Part shown: piece after piece, positions 33,406 to 46,230 of the stretch
Layout: each line of letters starts with the position of its first letter
How positions within the stretch are numbered: the first letter of the stretch is position 1
Assembly: GCA_047967505.1 (NCBI GenBank)
Contig: CM106539.1
Source: Dipteris shenzhenensis
Lineage: Eukaryota > Polypodiophyta > Polypodiopsida > Gleicheniales
Length of the DNA: 64,000 bases
Direction: 5' to 3' (one strand)
Notes under the pieces: model-generated
Told to the model about the DNA's origin: nothing
Seen by the model: only the letters and a program-made list of their open reading frames with translations
The model's database searches: none
Program-made: the position numbers and the translations under genes

Positions 33406-36400
33406 CTATCCAATGCCCATCAATACACGACAATACTCAAACCGCTGACTAGGTAGACTCTTCGTCAGCATATCTGCAGGGTTATCATCTGTATGAACCT
33501 TGACAAGCTCTATGCGCTTGTCCTCAAGTACCTCCCTGATGAAATGGTACCTGACCTCAATGTGTTTGGTCTTTGCATGAAAGACCGGATTCCGTGCTAG
33601 CTGAATAGCACTCATGGAATCACTATGCAATGTCGGTACACCTGTATGAATCCCCAAATCTCCCACTAGCCGATCAAGCCATATAGCCTCCTTGCAACCC
33701 TCTGTGGCTGCAACAACATACTCAGCCTCTGTGGTAGACAAAGCCACGCACTTCTGTGCACGAGACATCCACGACACTGCACCACCTGCAAAGGTGAACA
33801 CATAACCAGAAGTGGGTCTCCTACTATCCACATGCCCTGCATAGTCTGAATCTGTGTACCCAAGTACACGCATGTCTCCTTTACCAAAGCAGATGCACAT
33901 CTCCTTGGTACCCTTCATGTACCTCATGATGCACTTAACTGCCTCCCAATGCCTCTTTCCTGGATTAGCCATATACTGGCTAACAACTCCCACTGCAAAT
34001 GCAATGTCTGGTCTAGTAGCTATCATAGCATACATAAGACTCCCAACTGCTGATGCATAAGGAACCTTGGCCATCATGGCCCTCTCCTCATCTGATTTGG
34101 GACTATCTGTATGACTCAGTTTCACATATGGAGGCAATGGAGTACTCACTGCCTTCCCCCCCTCCATATTGAAACGCTGCAATACTTTTGTAACATACTC
34201 TTTTTGTGAAATGCCAAAGGAGTCTCCTACTCCAATCACGCATGATGCGCATACCAAGAATATGACCTGCAAGTCCCAAATCCTTCATATCAAAGGCCTC
34301 AAGCAACTTGGCCTTTAATGCATCTAGCTCATAAGTATTCTTGCTAGCCAATAGCATATCATCCACATATAGTGCCAGGATTATCAGGCTACCATCCTTA
34401 GCCCTTTTAGTGTAAAGGCAGTGATCAATTTCACTCCTTCTAAAACCCTGCGACCGAATGAAAGCATCAAACTTTTGATACCATTCTCTAGGTGCTTGCT
34501 TAAGACCATAGAGACTCTTTTTCAGCTTGCAAACTAAATGCTCTTTGTCCTTTTCTTCAAAGCCTTCCGGCTGCACCATGTAAATTTCCTCATGCAAATC
34601 CCCATGCAAGAAAGCTGTCTTGACATCCATTTGCATAAGCTCCAGATGCCACTAGTCCAAGCATGCATCTAAGTGTGGTCATCTTCACAACTGGAGAGAA
34701 TATCTCATCAAAGTCCACACCCTTCTCTTGTTTGAACCCTTTAGCAACCAGACGGGCCTTGTACCTAGGCACATCATCACCTGTGACCTTCATTTTGTAG
34801 ACCCATTTACATGGCAATGCTTTCTTTCCATGTGGCAAAGAAACCAAGTCCCAAGTCTTATTCTTCATAAGTGAACTCATCTCTGATTGCATAGCATACT
34901 CCCACTTGCGTTGATCCTCACGCATCATAGCCTGTTTGTAGCAAGAAGGCTCCCCGCAATCAGTAAGCATCACATAGTCTACCCCTGGAACAAACCTATC
35001 AGGTGGTCTAGACACTCTATATGATCTTCTCAAGGGCATTTCAGCTTGTTGTCCCACTTGCATATCAGCCACATTTGGCGCATCATTTCCACCAATAGAT
35101 GATCCATCATCTACCCTTGATTGTATACCTGTGGGAGTACTTGGTTGTACCATTTCTTGCACATTTTTGGTGCATGGACAGCTTGCTGTCTATCAACATA
35201 TGCAGGTGGATTCACATCCTGGAAAGTGATTCTCCTCATTTCCACATCCCTCATGGGTGCCTTATGCATCTTCTTCTCATTGAAGACCACATCATGGCTA
35301 CGTATGATCTTCTTTGCTTCTGGATCCCAGAGACGATAGCCCATCTCTCCACTTTCACCATAACCCAGAAAGATGCATTTCCTAGACTTAGGATCTAGCT
35401 TCTTTTGAAGCTCTTTTGGCACATGTGCATATGCCTCACACCCAAATATACGCAAATGAGAGTAAGAGGGCTTCTTGCCACTCCATGCCTCTTCAGGAAT
35501 ACCACCATCCAAACTCTTACTAGGTGATCTATTGATCACATGCACTGCAGTCTTCATTGCCTCAGCCCAAAAACCACCAGAAAGACTTGCATTGGAAAGC
35601 ATGCATTGCAACCTTTCTTGAATGGTACGGTTCATCTTTTCTGCAACTGTATTTTGCTCTGGAGTATGAGGGGATGTAAGCTCCCTCTTAATCCCACGAG
35701 TATCACAGAAATGTTGAAAGTCATGAGAGAGATACTCTCCACCATTGTCAGTCCGTAGGCATTTAAGCGTTCTACCTGACTGATTCTCAACCAAGGCCAG
35801 CCATTTCTGAAATACCTGGAACACATCACTCTTCTGAGCTATAGCATAAGCCCACACTTTCCTAGTTGCATCATCAATGAATGTCACATAGTATTCAGCC
35901 CCGCCTAATGACCGTGTAGGCATGGGACCACATATGTCTGAATGCACCAAACAAGCATTTCAAACTCTTTCTTTCCCCTTCTTTTATGGGCTGATTTAGT
36001 CTGCTTTCCATAGAGACAATGCTCACAAAATTCAAAATCCGAGAAACTCAAAAAATGGCATAAGAGTTTGATTCCATTCTAGCTCATGTGCCCCAACCTG
36101 CAATGCCACAAAGAAGTGCTTGGCTGCTCGGTTATTGCAACAACATGATCAAATACCCCTGATACATGTAAGGGATACAAAGTCCCACACTTGGCACCCC
36201 TGGCCAAAAGCATAGAGCCCTTCTGAATTTTCCAACTCTGAAAGCCAAAAGTGGTGTGAAAACCAAGATCATCTAGCTGACCCACTGAAATAAGACTCTT
36301 GGTCAACTTAGGCACATGTCTCACATGTTTCAAAACAAATGCAGACCCATTTGCAAAAGAAAACTTTATGTCACATGCATAGTCATTTCCAAGATGCACA

Positions 36401-37433
36401 CAACCTGTCTTTCCACTATCATAAGTGGAGAACCATTCCCTATGGGGAGTAACATGGAATGAAGCACCAGAATCCAAAATCCAATCCTGGGAATATGCAT
36501 CATCTGAAGTGGTAAGCAACTCTGCAGATAAACTAGACATGAAGAGAACATCATTGTCACTATCATGTGTGACTGCATTGATCTCCTCGATCTTCACTTT
36601 TCCTTTGTCCTCCCTTGGACTCTCTTCCTTTTGACTTGCACCCCAATTTGCATTCTTTTTCTTATTCTTTTGCTCTCTTTTCAGCTTGTAGCAATCCTTT
36701 TCATATGGCCCTTCTTGCCACAGTGGTAACACTCAATGTTCCGTGCCCTGGATTTGCTACATGACTTCCCTCTTTCTTGGGACTTCCCCCTAAACTGTGA
36801 TCTGCCCCTTTGCACATTTAGGGCTGCATCTTGCTTGTTGCCATCCATAGACTTCCCTCTAATCTCCTCGGCCAACAAGCTACCCACAACATCATCAAAT
36901 TTCAGTACTCCACCAGGTGCAAAGTTACTGACAGCTGTACGGAAGGTATCCCATGAGGATGGCAATGAACATAAGAGAAATATTGCCTTAGTCTCCGCAT
37001 CAAAATTCATTTTCTGAGCCTGATGCTGGCTGAAAATAATATTGAATTCATTCAAGTGAGAAGCAATGGAGACCCCTTCCTTCATCTGCAGCTCAAACAA
37101 CCTCTTCATGAGGTAAACTTTATTAGAGGCAGTTTCCTTCTCATAAGTGGCACACAGTTTCTTCCACAAATCTTCCGTAGTCTGCTCATTTACTACTGTG
37201 AAATAAACTGACTCTGCAAGATGAAGTCTAATAGTAGACTTTGCTAATGCATCCAACTCATTCCAATCATCCTCAGACATATTTGCAGGCTTAGCTTCAA
37301 TCCCTGCCAAGGGTTTAATCTACTTCTTTTGAATAAGCACATCCCTTATTTGTTCTTTCCACAAAGAAAAGTTTGTCCCATCAAACTTTTTAATGTTGAA
37401 AAACTCCTTTTCAGACATGGAAGAGGATGCCAT
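33406..37433 (-). pseudogene. Copia element 3 gag-pol polyprotein, frameshifted
   Basis: The start is ATG at 37433-37431 (MASSSMSEKEFF). A TAG at 37322-37320 sits in a QKK-stop-IKP context, probably once CAG. Gag ends in the zinc knuckle CYHCGKKGHMKR, where a one-base loss shifts the frame near 36690. The protease reads WILDSGASFHVTP. Integrase has WHCRLGHMS, a TAG at 36081-36079, CEHCLYGKQTK, a frameshift near 35970, then VHSDICGP, TFIDDATRK, LRTDNGGEY and AEKMNRT, so D, D and E are all present. Further shifts occur near 35150, 34640 and 34220. Reverse transcriptase has QMDVKTAFLHGDL and LYVDDMLLASKN. RNase H ends KTKHIEVRYHFIRE. All domains are near full length, unlike elements 1 and 2. Confidence 0.93.
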
Positions 37434-38860
37434 GATGCAAATGAAACAAAATCCCAAATGCTAGTACCTGCAAGAGAGAATCACACCAAATACTAGGTGC
37501 ACCCAAATGTGTATGCCACAATAGAGTGAAATATCACCAAAACTCAAAGCTCAAAGCTTAAAGCATCAAAAGATGCATCTGACTCATGTGCATATACTAT
37601 GCATCCATATGAGCAAATCTGACCCAAAAGAAAATGCCAATAAGTGCCAAATGACTCAAGCATAAACACCATCCACTAGCATATGCATCAATAATATCTC
37701 ATCCAAGAGAGCATAGCACTATCAGTGCATCACCTGCAATGTGTCAAAGCTGTCCCTCAGCTTAAAATAGCATCCATGTGCAAAGCGTCCATAAAAATAG
37801 CATCCCACAAGGCAATTTGGGCCTATCAGCGCATCCAATAAGGACCGCAATGCATCCAAATCGCCTATAAATCATCCATTACAACCCAATGCATACCACG
37901 AATGAGCGCACACTGCTCAAACTGCAACCAGAGTGATCTGCATAAGGTATGCTCAAGAAATCATAGTCCCACGGTAATGAGCGCTACTGAAAATAGAACC
38001 TGAGATGCCTCAAAACATGGGCACCATTGCATAATCAGACTCAGCAAGAAAATCTGCAAATATCTCTCTTCTGCCAGAACTCCAAAATCCCAACCGATGA
38101 GTGAGAAATGGGAGTCAACACTTATCCACTGCCATGTGGCATAAATCTAAGGTTTCAAAACCTTAGTATGAAAAAATGCATAACAGAGAGACGAAATCGA
38201 ATACACAGAGATTTATAACTCTGAAAATCCTCCACCGAATCACGCAAGAACTGATAGGTAGGGGTTTTTGGGCGTCCGGAACGCAATGGGACAGACGGTT
38301 TTGGAAACCGTGGTCTCAATCACTAGGTCCAACACACGGGCTGAAAAACGTTTTTTGAAACAAAGCTGTTTGTAAACTCCACCGGAGTGCGAATGATGAG
38401 CAACATAGAAGTTTTAGGACCTCTTGAGTCCACCGGAACTGACAGATCTGCAAATGGTTGCTCCAAACTTGAGTTCCAACACCCGGGCAAAAAACGCAGG
38501 AACTGACATAGTGAGTCAGAAATCCACTGAAATGATCCCTGATTCAAGAATGAAGGTGTTTCCAAGCTCCTGAAGTAATGTGGACACCAAAAGCAAGCAA
38601 TAGTTGCCTCTACAAGTCAATACGGAGTCTCTGTCATCGAACGGAACAGGGAAAAGCTCAAAAAACGACTTTTTCTTTGAAAGCTCTTAACAGGCTCTCA
38701 AAACCACTTCGCAAAGTCAAAGTGACTTTTCCAAATGTTCCTCCAAGGTCTCTGCACACTCGGATGCAAGTAAAGTCACCCACAAAGCTTCCCACAGAGC
38801 TTCTCCTTCCTCCCACAGAGCTGCTGAGCTTCAAAGCATTCACGCACGCTCAGCTAGATC
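37434..38860 (-). other. Long non-coding leader of copia element 3
   Basis: About 1.43 kb lie between the primer site and the gag start. The ORFs inside it have no retroelement motifs. Such a leader would hold the packaging signal. It is longer than the leader of element 1 (about 560 bp) or element 2 (about 55 bp). Confidence 0.7.
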
Positions 38861-38878
38861 ACCCGGGCTCTGATACCA
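38861..38878 (-). other. Primer-binding site of copia element 3
   Basis: On the minus strand tggtatcagagcccgggt lies two bases after the LTR end. It matches the initiator methionine tRNA complement. Confidence 0.92.
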
Positions 38879-38880
38879 CT

Positions 38881-39061
38881 TGAGAGTGCTCTCAATGGAA
38901 GCAAGAACGGAAGAAGGAGAGAGAGAGAGAGAGGGAGACAGAGAGCTACACAAGTTTTGGTGGGTGCAGAACCACCCTAATCTTCTTTTTCATTCATTTA
39001 TATATGTGTTTGAGTATTGTACATAACCGGGGTTAAGGCACAGTGACCTTTAACCCCCACA
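38881..39061 (-). repeat. 5' LTR of copia element 3
   Basis: A 181-bp repeat matching 33172-33352 except one C/T difference near its end (ctcaatgg here, ctcaacgg in the other). It is followed on the plus strand by the target duplication gtatt. Confidence 0.96.
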
Positions 39062-39066
39062 GTATT

Positions 39067-39670
39067 ATCAGATCTACCAAGGCTCCCCCCCCAATAATCA
39101 ATTCGGGGTTGGATTTGTGAGGGTTTTTGCCCTTGAGCATTGCAAGGTTGCAAGGAATCAAACCAAGAAAGATTCTTACACTATGAATCGGGTTGAATTA
39201 GTAAAAAGTCTAGTGTGCACAGTTGAACAATAGGGCAACCTATAGAGCAAAATCAATTGATTTCAAAAAATGATGAGTCTTTTTGCTAACCCCTCCAAAG
39301 CCACAACAATAGTTAAATATATTCAGAGTGCCCCCATGATTGGACTGTTTCCATCATCTGAAAAGTTTTCAAGTGGTTGTGGAACACAATTCTTGAGGTG
39401 GTGAATGCTTATAAAATTTTGGATGTTGCAAAGGAGATACTCGACAAGGTGACTATGGAGGTCAACATTGACATCAGTGCAATAGACAAGGCCAAAAAGG
39501 ACAAGCAATGCTAGGAGAACATGCTAGCATAGCTATTGAGACATTACGGACAAAGCTGTAAGCATACCAAATGGAATTGTCACTTGTGGATTTGACAGCA
39601 GCAGCTAATGCAGAGATTATTGTAGAAATTTGCAAGCATATATTGCTACATTCACAGGTCTACACTTGAT
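39067..39670 (+). pseudogene. Right part of the coding-like region split by copia element 3
   Basis: After the target duplication the frame reads QIYQGSP, then past a C-run the next frame gives NNQFGVGFVRVFALEHCKVA and YTMNRVELVKSLVCTVEQ. TAG stops follow where Gln would fit, then MMSLFANPSKATTIVKYIQS. After another shift it reads AYKILDVAKEIL, DKVTMEVNIDISAIDKAKKD and later AYQMELSLVDLTAAANAEII. The content looks like a decayed protein gene with helical, charged segments. I recognise no family. It may continue in the segment at 40.0 kb. Confidence 0.3.
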
Positions 39671-40032
39671 ATCCTTTGATTCACTATAAGCACTCTAAAT
39701 TTTGAGGACAACATACATATCTGAACTACTGGTGAGAATGGATGGATCAAAATGCGTACCTAAAAATTATATTTTTTATTACTTTGATACTCTATTTTCA
39801 CTGTTTAGACATGACAATGATTCATAACACTATTTAATCTATACACTATTCAGTTTGAAGTTTCAACTTCAACAACACTAAGTAGATCTATACCTTTATC
39901 TCTCGTAATACTTTGAAGTTCTAAGTTCTAATTTTTAAAAATGATTGTAGTTTTAATTTTTATGTGGTATATTGTATGTCCTATGAACTTTCAAGTTAAT
40001 TTGGCATGTGCACTATGAGATGTTTGTAATGG

Positions 40033-40655
40033 GCCATGGTTACACAAGCCTCGAAGACATGAACCTACACACACATTTGGTGTTGAGTCTAGAACTCCTT
40101 TGGGTAGCATAGAACATGATAAGGATGCTATGCTAAGCCCATGGAATGGGCTTGAATTCTAATATGCATTCATCCAAGATAGTTTGTAGGTCAAGTCATC
40201 AGACAAGCTTGAAAGACTTGAACCTCCACATACTTTTATTGATGAACTTGTGCCTTTGGTGGGTAGCACAGTACATGAAAAGACTATAGACCTAAGACCA
40301 GCGCCTACACAAATAATTGGGAAGATGAAGCAGAGATGGTCAATGTAGGGGCAGTGCTCTATGACTTGTCTTTTGAAGCTCTCATAGATGCAGTCCACTA
40401 TTGTAATAGATACTGCAGCCACAAATTATGGCAATTGAGAGGGATAGACTATTGGAGATTGGTTAAAGGGATGGTCAAAGCACAACTCCAAGTGGAACTA
40501 TTAAGAGAAGGGCTATCCATCAAATGATCTACCCAACCTAGGGGGCAAATGGATAGAACCATGAGTAATGCTAATGAGGTTGCGAAACCTGTGGCCAAGT
40601 AGAAAGCAAGTACGGGTTCCAACCACAAGCCACGTGCCTACAAGAGGTTGTAGCT
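40033..40655 (+). pseudogene. Unrecognised coding-like segment with a repeated peptide
   Basis: One frame reads KPRRHEPTHTFGVESRTPLG and SIEHDKD, then after two stops SDKLERLEPPHTFIDELVPL and VGSTVHEKT. These two peptides look like diverged copies of one unit about 170 bases apart. A second frame from 40336 gives EALIDAVHYCNRYCSHKLWQ and AQLQVELLREGLSIK, then a basic tail. The region is decayed and has no recognised domain. Confidence 0.25.
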
Positions 40656-40659
40656 TCCA

Positions 40660-42560
40660 AATTAGAAGTTTGGGTTATACTCACGTGTATTCAAGTGCCA
40701 TGTTACTGAATTTTGGTATATACCCTCATGTAATAAAGTGTCATGTTTTAGAAATCCAAAGAAACATATTTTGGAATCTCTAATTGTAGTCAAAAGTTTC
40801 TTCCCAACTATCTAATGCATGTAATCTATCTAAACACTATGAGAGAGTGCCTTATACCAGCACATATTTAAAACATTCAATCAACAGATAGAAATCTACA
40901 AGTATCATCATACATAAATTTGAATAATTAAGAGTAGGGTCTTTTGATAGACGTCAATGCTTCTTAATCCTTAACTAATGACTTCCCCAATGAAGTTAAA
41001 AATCTTAGCCAATAGTTTTTCTTTCAATGCTTGTATCTTTATGACAAACATCTATTCATTCCAAAAGTTGGGAATGTAGATATCAACATGTCTTTGAAAA
41101 TTTTATGAGAGCAAGAGAGAAGAGAGTTTTAAGGCTAATGAGCGAGAACATAATCATTTTGTGGTTTGTATAGATGTCAAAGAATATGTGCTAGTCACAT
41201 ATGTGAAAAGCCCTATCCAACTCTGGCCCAAGATGAGTGGTGCTAAAGCATGTGGGTCTTATCCAAAACAAAAAATGAGAGTGCACAATGTTAAAGAAAC
41301 CAAGATAGGGGTCATTCATCATAGCAGTGATTTTTCCATATTGCTCTCGAATTGAGAGAATAGGCCTACGGTGGCTCCCCATCCACTTGACTACACCGCC
41401 AAATGCAAGAGGTAAGACCATAGTGTTCTTGTTCTAGACATGAATGGCATATTGGTTTATCAATAGAACTATAAAAATGGGTTGTTATGGCCTCGATGGC
41501 ATGTGTACACATGGCAAGTACGAGACCTCAGCACAAGACCTGATGTTGATATCAAATTTCTTATTCCATAATATTTAGAGCAATATTTGTGTTGGGCAGC
41601 TTAATGATTTCATGTGTATATATGGAGCTCACAACATATGCACAACCTTTTTATGATCCTAACTCTACCATTATTATTTATGATAGTTTTTACAAGTGTG
41701 CAAGAAATATGGAAGAGACATTCACCATTCTTCCAAATATGGCATCAGTCCTTGCATATATGCGATGTAATTTTTTTATTTAGATAGGTAGCATCATGGT
41801 GATGGCAATTGTTGCTATCAAAGGATCACTGCCAGTTTACTTCTAGAGACCACTTTGGAGCTTGGGCAAACCAGGATAGCATGCAAGTCACAAAAAAGTT
41901 TATGGGTGCAAGTCAAGATGGCTATTTCTAGAAGAACCCATAGATATATCAGATGAGGGTAGTACTTAATGATGTTACCTATGTTTTGTCATGTATGAAG
42001 TGTATTTATTGAGACCTTGGATGTACTTTTGAATCGACCCATGAATTATATAATTATTCAACCTTTGGCTCATAATAGTTGTAGAAGGCTTGGAGCATGT
42101 ACTTTTGAATAGAGCTATGATTGTATCATGTACTTTGTGAACGAGTCATAAAATGTAATTATTTAGGGTTTAGGACTTATGTAATGATTTAGGGTTTAGG
42201 GTTTATGTAATTATTCAAGGTTTAGCTTTCATGTAATTATCATTATGTTTGACACATGAAGTCCCCTCCCCATGGTTGAGTATTGTCCAGCACATGAGTG
42301 GTAGTCACAAAGTACAACCCTGCAGTCACATATCGACTCACACAGCAGCAAGGTTGCAAGAATTTTCGCAGCTCTAAAACATTTCTAAAATGCCTCTTAA
42401 GTCAATAGGAAATGGTGGGGGTAGGCTGAGTAAAGAAAACTTCCAGGATGATATTAATTATGTAGCAATTATAGGGTGCTATTATGCACACAAGCTAGAT
42501 AGCGTGTTCCATTAAGTAAAGTTTTGATCATTATAGCATGTAGATGGCAAGTAATTTACA
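40660..42560. other. No recognised gene
   Basis: Several ORFs of 60-76 codons occur on both strands, none with motifs. No array or element end was found. Confidence 0.45.
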
Positions 42561-42563
42561 CAA

Positions 42564-42727
42564 TATGCACAAGCCATTCAAATATCTATTAGCTAAGAAG
42601 TAAAACTAGGAGATTGGTATCACCACAAAACTAGGAGTCTATTAGTATCACCACAAAACTTCAAAAGTCCAACCACCAAACATAGTATGCACAAGCCATT
42701 CAAATATCTGTCAGCTAACAAGTAAAC
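42564..42727. repeat. Direct repeat, period 123 bp
   Basis: A 41-43 bp phrase (tatgcacaagccattcaaat and onward) occurs at 42564-42606 and 42687-42727. A shorter repeat (aactaggag..atcaccacaaaac) lies between. Confidence 0.75.
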
Positions 42728-43209
42728 CATGGAAATAGTGCAACATTTATAGCTTTTATCTATGTTCCCAAATGAGAACAAAACAAATAGGACAACTTTA
42801 AACAAATAATATATTCCTCCAAATTATTTCCTTAGCTACACTGGAGTCTAAGTGATTCAATCCGCACACTCCAGGAGAGGACAAGAACCAATAGTAGGAG
42901 AAGAATAGTAATAGGACCAAAAGCAGCACATGATTAAAGCTATTTGCAAATTTTATACCCTGTTTATAGGAATGCATTGAGTCAAGGAGGACAAATGAGT
43001 TTCGACATCAAAACTCTAATACAAATGTACCTACTTTAATGATCTTCAGTGGCATTTTTCTCCACAAAGAAGTCTTCACCGATAACTTTCTCTAAAATCC
43101 CAATGTGTGGCTTCCAAGAGGAGAATAGAAATGTAGGAGCTTGGACATTGGTGGCTTCCCCAAGAGTCATTGTTGAGGAGAAGCTAAGAGTCTGCACATT
43201 GAAGACCAA

Positions 43210-43252
43210 GGGGATTCACTGTGTAAAAACCCTCTATATCACGTGCATTCAA
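43210..43252. repeat. Dispersed motif with CACGTG core, copy 2
   Basis: This 43-bp stretch matches 5258-5300 at most positions and 50725-50766 more weakly. The shared part ends tatcacgtgcattcaa. Similarity to the 5.3-kb copy extends past it (tttaa..atcccttat). It could be the end of a small mobile element. Confidence 0.5.
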
Positions 43253-44770
43253 TATAATGGGATTTAAGTATCCCTTATGTATGTATATTTCTCTAAGTCC
43301 ACATGAAAATAGAACCCCTTCTATTGATTACATGTGCTATCTTACATATACTTTAGTGAATTCCCCAGGAGAGAGAGATGTTCAAAGAAAAAGATCCATT
43401 AAACATGTGCTAGGCATCATGTGTATATTGGAGGGAAACTGTAATTAATTCCTAAATTGCCACATAAACTTGTAATTATAACCTAATCAACCATTTCCAC
43501 ATCAAGGGACTAGGAAAAGGTATATAATGACTCAAACCATATGCACCTATGCTTTAGAATTTAGAACATGACTTTTGAAAAGGATTTATTCTTAGAAATC
43601 CATTCTAATAGAAATCCTCAAGAGAATGATGTGATGGGTAAGAACACACTTGAACCTAGCTCTACATAGAAGAAGATGGGCTGTATAGAGAGCATTTGAC
43701 ATGCATTCAATGCACCACAACAATGGTATAGAGAGCATAGGAGATGCATTCTATGCATTGTGACAACAATGGTATAGAATTCACTTACTATTAGTTAGAT
43801 GACACAAAGTGGCATGGGGGTTGTCCACAACAAATATGGATGCATAATCAAGAAACTTGAGAGTCTCAAGCCCATCAAGATATCATGGGGTATCTTTATT
43901 TTAAGAGGCCTAGTAGCTCATCATCAAAGTCAAGCCCTCACCCTAAGGGGTTCATGAATATATGTCAGTGTCTTTGGAATATAGCTAAGTGTGTAGTTTT
44001 TCATCTCCTATTCCGTCATCTTTCTCTCACTTCAATGCTTCAACAATGACATGAGCCTAAACTCTTGAGTAATGCAAACATGAGTTTTGACCTTCAAATT
44101 TTGACTACACGATATTAAGTGATAGCTTGGTCTAGGAGAATCTAACTACTGCACCACCTTAGACAAAATGGGAGCAAGCAAATAGAAGACTAGTTTTTAT
44201 TACAATCCTACACTATAAGGAAATCACTTTTGACTTATGTAAATGACTTGGGTGCAGCTCAGGATAGTTTAAGCAGAGGAAAAATTTTGTCTTTATCCTA
44301 TGAGACAGAAGAAATGCACGCTTCAATGAAGTAAAGCGTGTGGGTGCATGGGGTGGCTTTAGAGGGGATGTCTAGAGTAGTTGGGAAACTTTTGGGGAAG
44401 TTTTTATTTTTTGAAGGGAAAATTCTACACGAGATTAGAGGTTCCCAAGAGAGGGGAAGATTGAGGAGCCTGTCCAAAAAGGATGTGGAGACCTACCATG
44501 TGAGTAAATGCCCTAGGTGTTGGGGGGATTACAAGGGGGCCTAGGTGGTAGTAGTAGGATCAAGGGGATATGTCCTCACCCATGGTAGGCCAATATGGAT
44601 TTGTCCAAATTTTAAATGCCCAAATTGTGTGACTGGTTAGCTCCCTAATCTCAATTGCTTACATTCATAATTTAAGAGGCCCTTGTTGAGTCCAAATCTT
44701 ATCTTATGTAAGGACATATTTTTAGGCCTATCTGATACCTTTGTCATTTGGGGGAGAGGAGGGGGCACAC
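43253..44770. other. No recognised gene
   Basis: Only short ORFs without motifs. One minor duplication around tggtatagagagcatag occurs near 43690-43770. Confidence 0.45.
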
Positions 44771-44779
44771 ATGCGCTCA

Positions 44780-44940
44780 TGTGTATATGCATGTGTGTGT
44801 GTGTGTGCATGCATGTATGGATATGCATGTGTGTGTATGTGGATGTGTAGTTGTGTATGTGTGTATGCACATTATGCATGCATGTGTGTGTGTGTGTGTG
44901 TGTGTGTCACTATGTGTGTGCACGCGCACACGTGTGTATG
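44780..44940. repeat. (TG)n microsatellite
   Basis: Interrupted TG repeats. The Cys-Val ORFs read from it are artefacts. Confidence 0.95.
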
Positions 44941-45945
44941 TTTTGCAAGACTAACTTTGACAAAACCCATACAATTCTTTTAACAAGACAAATGAGATAA
45001 TGAATTAATGAACAAGTCTTACCAAGGCAAGATAATATACTAGGCATTAAATCCTTTTCATAAGAACATAAAGTACTTGACAAGATTTTAATTCAAGTTG
45101 TTGTAGAAGGAGTTCCACTCACCTGCATCCATCCACACAAAGGAATTGTAAGAACCAAAACCTAGAATGTGATAATGTAGGCTTCATTGCAGAACTCCAC
45201 TTGTTATCGATATCGCTACATCAAAAGGAAATTACATTCTTGTAGCACCACCTTAGTAGGAAGATGCCTCATGAAGAATGTCAATAGTGGATTCACAAGC
45301 CTCCAGATGTTATATTATTGTTTTTGGCACTAGTCTTATGCCACATCAATATTTATAAGTATATGTGATTGCAATAATCCATGCATCATGTGTCATGAAT
45401 CTATGTAACATCATTATGTGTATAGAGATGAAACATCCTTATGCATTAGAGGCCCTTGTATAAAAAACAACCACCTCTATATTTGGTAATAATCCTTGTC
45501 ACATGTGGCACTTGTCAACAATGTATGCTACAACACAACTTTGTGTGTTTCTAAAGAATTTTATGCATGTTCTATTACTCATACAAAGGGAAATATGATT
45601 GATCCCCATAATGATATTCTAAGACGTGATGATTTGCAAAAAAGAATTTAAATTTTAGTACCTCTTGGGCTCAATGTAGTCTAACCTCCATTATATCACG
45701 GTGGTTAGCCCCAAAAATTATTCCCCCAACTTTTCAAACCGTTCATTAGGTGAGAATTGGGGTCTCAAAAGGGCCTCATAAGGAATGGATTAAGAAATGG
45801 ATTAGGCCTAATGCAAGCCCTATTGTGGGGTCCAAGGGAGTCCTAACCCCCCTACCTAGGTGGGTTAAGACCAGTTGACCCCACCTCTTACACCTAGGAG
45901 GGGACCACCACCTACACCTCTTACACCAAGGAGGGCAAACTTCTC
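44941..45945. other. No recognised gene
   Basis: AT-rich unique-looking sequence without supported features. Confidence 0.45.
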
Positions 45946-46230
45946 CCAAAGTCAAAATTTTGAATTTTGAATTTGAATTTGCTCTATCTCCCTCCTCCCC
46001 CTTCCTCCAAAGTCAAATTTTTGAATTTTGAATTTTGAATTTGAATTCCCTCCTCCTCCCCCCATCCTCCTCCCCATCTCCCTCCTCCCTCCTCCTTCTC
46101 TTCCACGTGTCTCATTCCTCCTCCTCCCTCTTCCGTCCCCCTCCTCCTCCCTCCCCCCCCCCCCTCCCTTTGTCCACATGCCTCCTCCTCTCTCCTCTCA
46201 CATGCGTCCTCCTCCTCCCCCCTGTTGATT
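45946..46230. repeat. TTTGAATTTTGAA repeat and (CTC)n polypyrimidine tract
   Basis: Two copies of a phrase starting caaagtcaaatttt (about 45950 and 46010) are followed by a long CTC/CCT-rich tract to about 46220. Pro/Ser-rich and Gly/Glu-rich ORFs here are artefacts. Confidence 0.85.

Larger units (their letters stand above)
33172..39061 (-). mobile_element. Copia element 3: recently inserted Ty1/copia retrotransposon
   Basis: Two 181-bp direct repeats at 33172-33352 and 38881-39061 differ at one base by eye. The target duplication gtatt lies at 33167-33171 and 39062-39066. On the minus strand the order is LTR, primer site, 1.4-kb leader, gag, zinc knuckle, protease, integrase, reverse transcriptase, RNase H, purine tract, LTR. 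The near-identical LTRs point to a young insertion. Despite this, the polyprotein has about five frameshifts and two stops. Confidence 0.97.

Noticed and set aside
36670-36740. Programmed frameshift between gag and pol in element 3
   Set aside because: There is no canonical slippery heptamer, copia elements normally use a single frame here, and other frameshifts follow, so a one-base loss or a sequencing error is simpler.
44637-44983. Cys/Val-rich ORFs (also at 49198-49514 and 49745-50042)
   Set aside because: Products of TG/CA microsatellites, with no flanking coding evidence.
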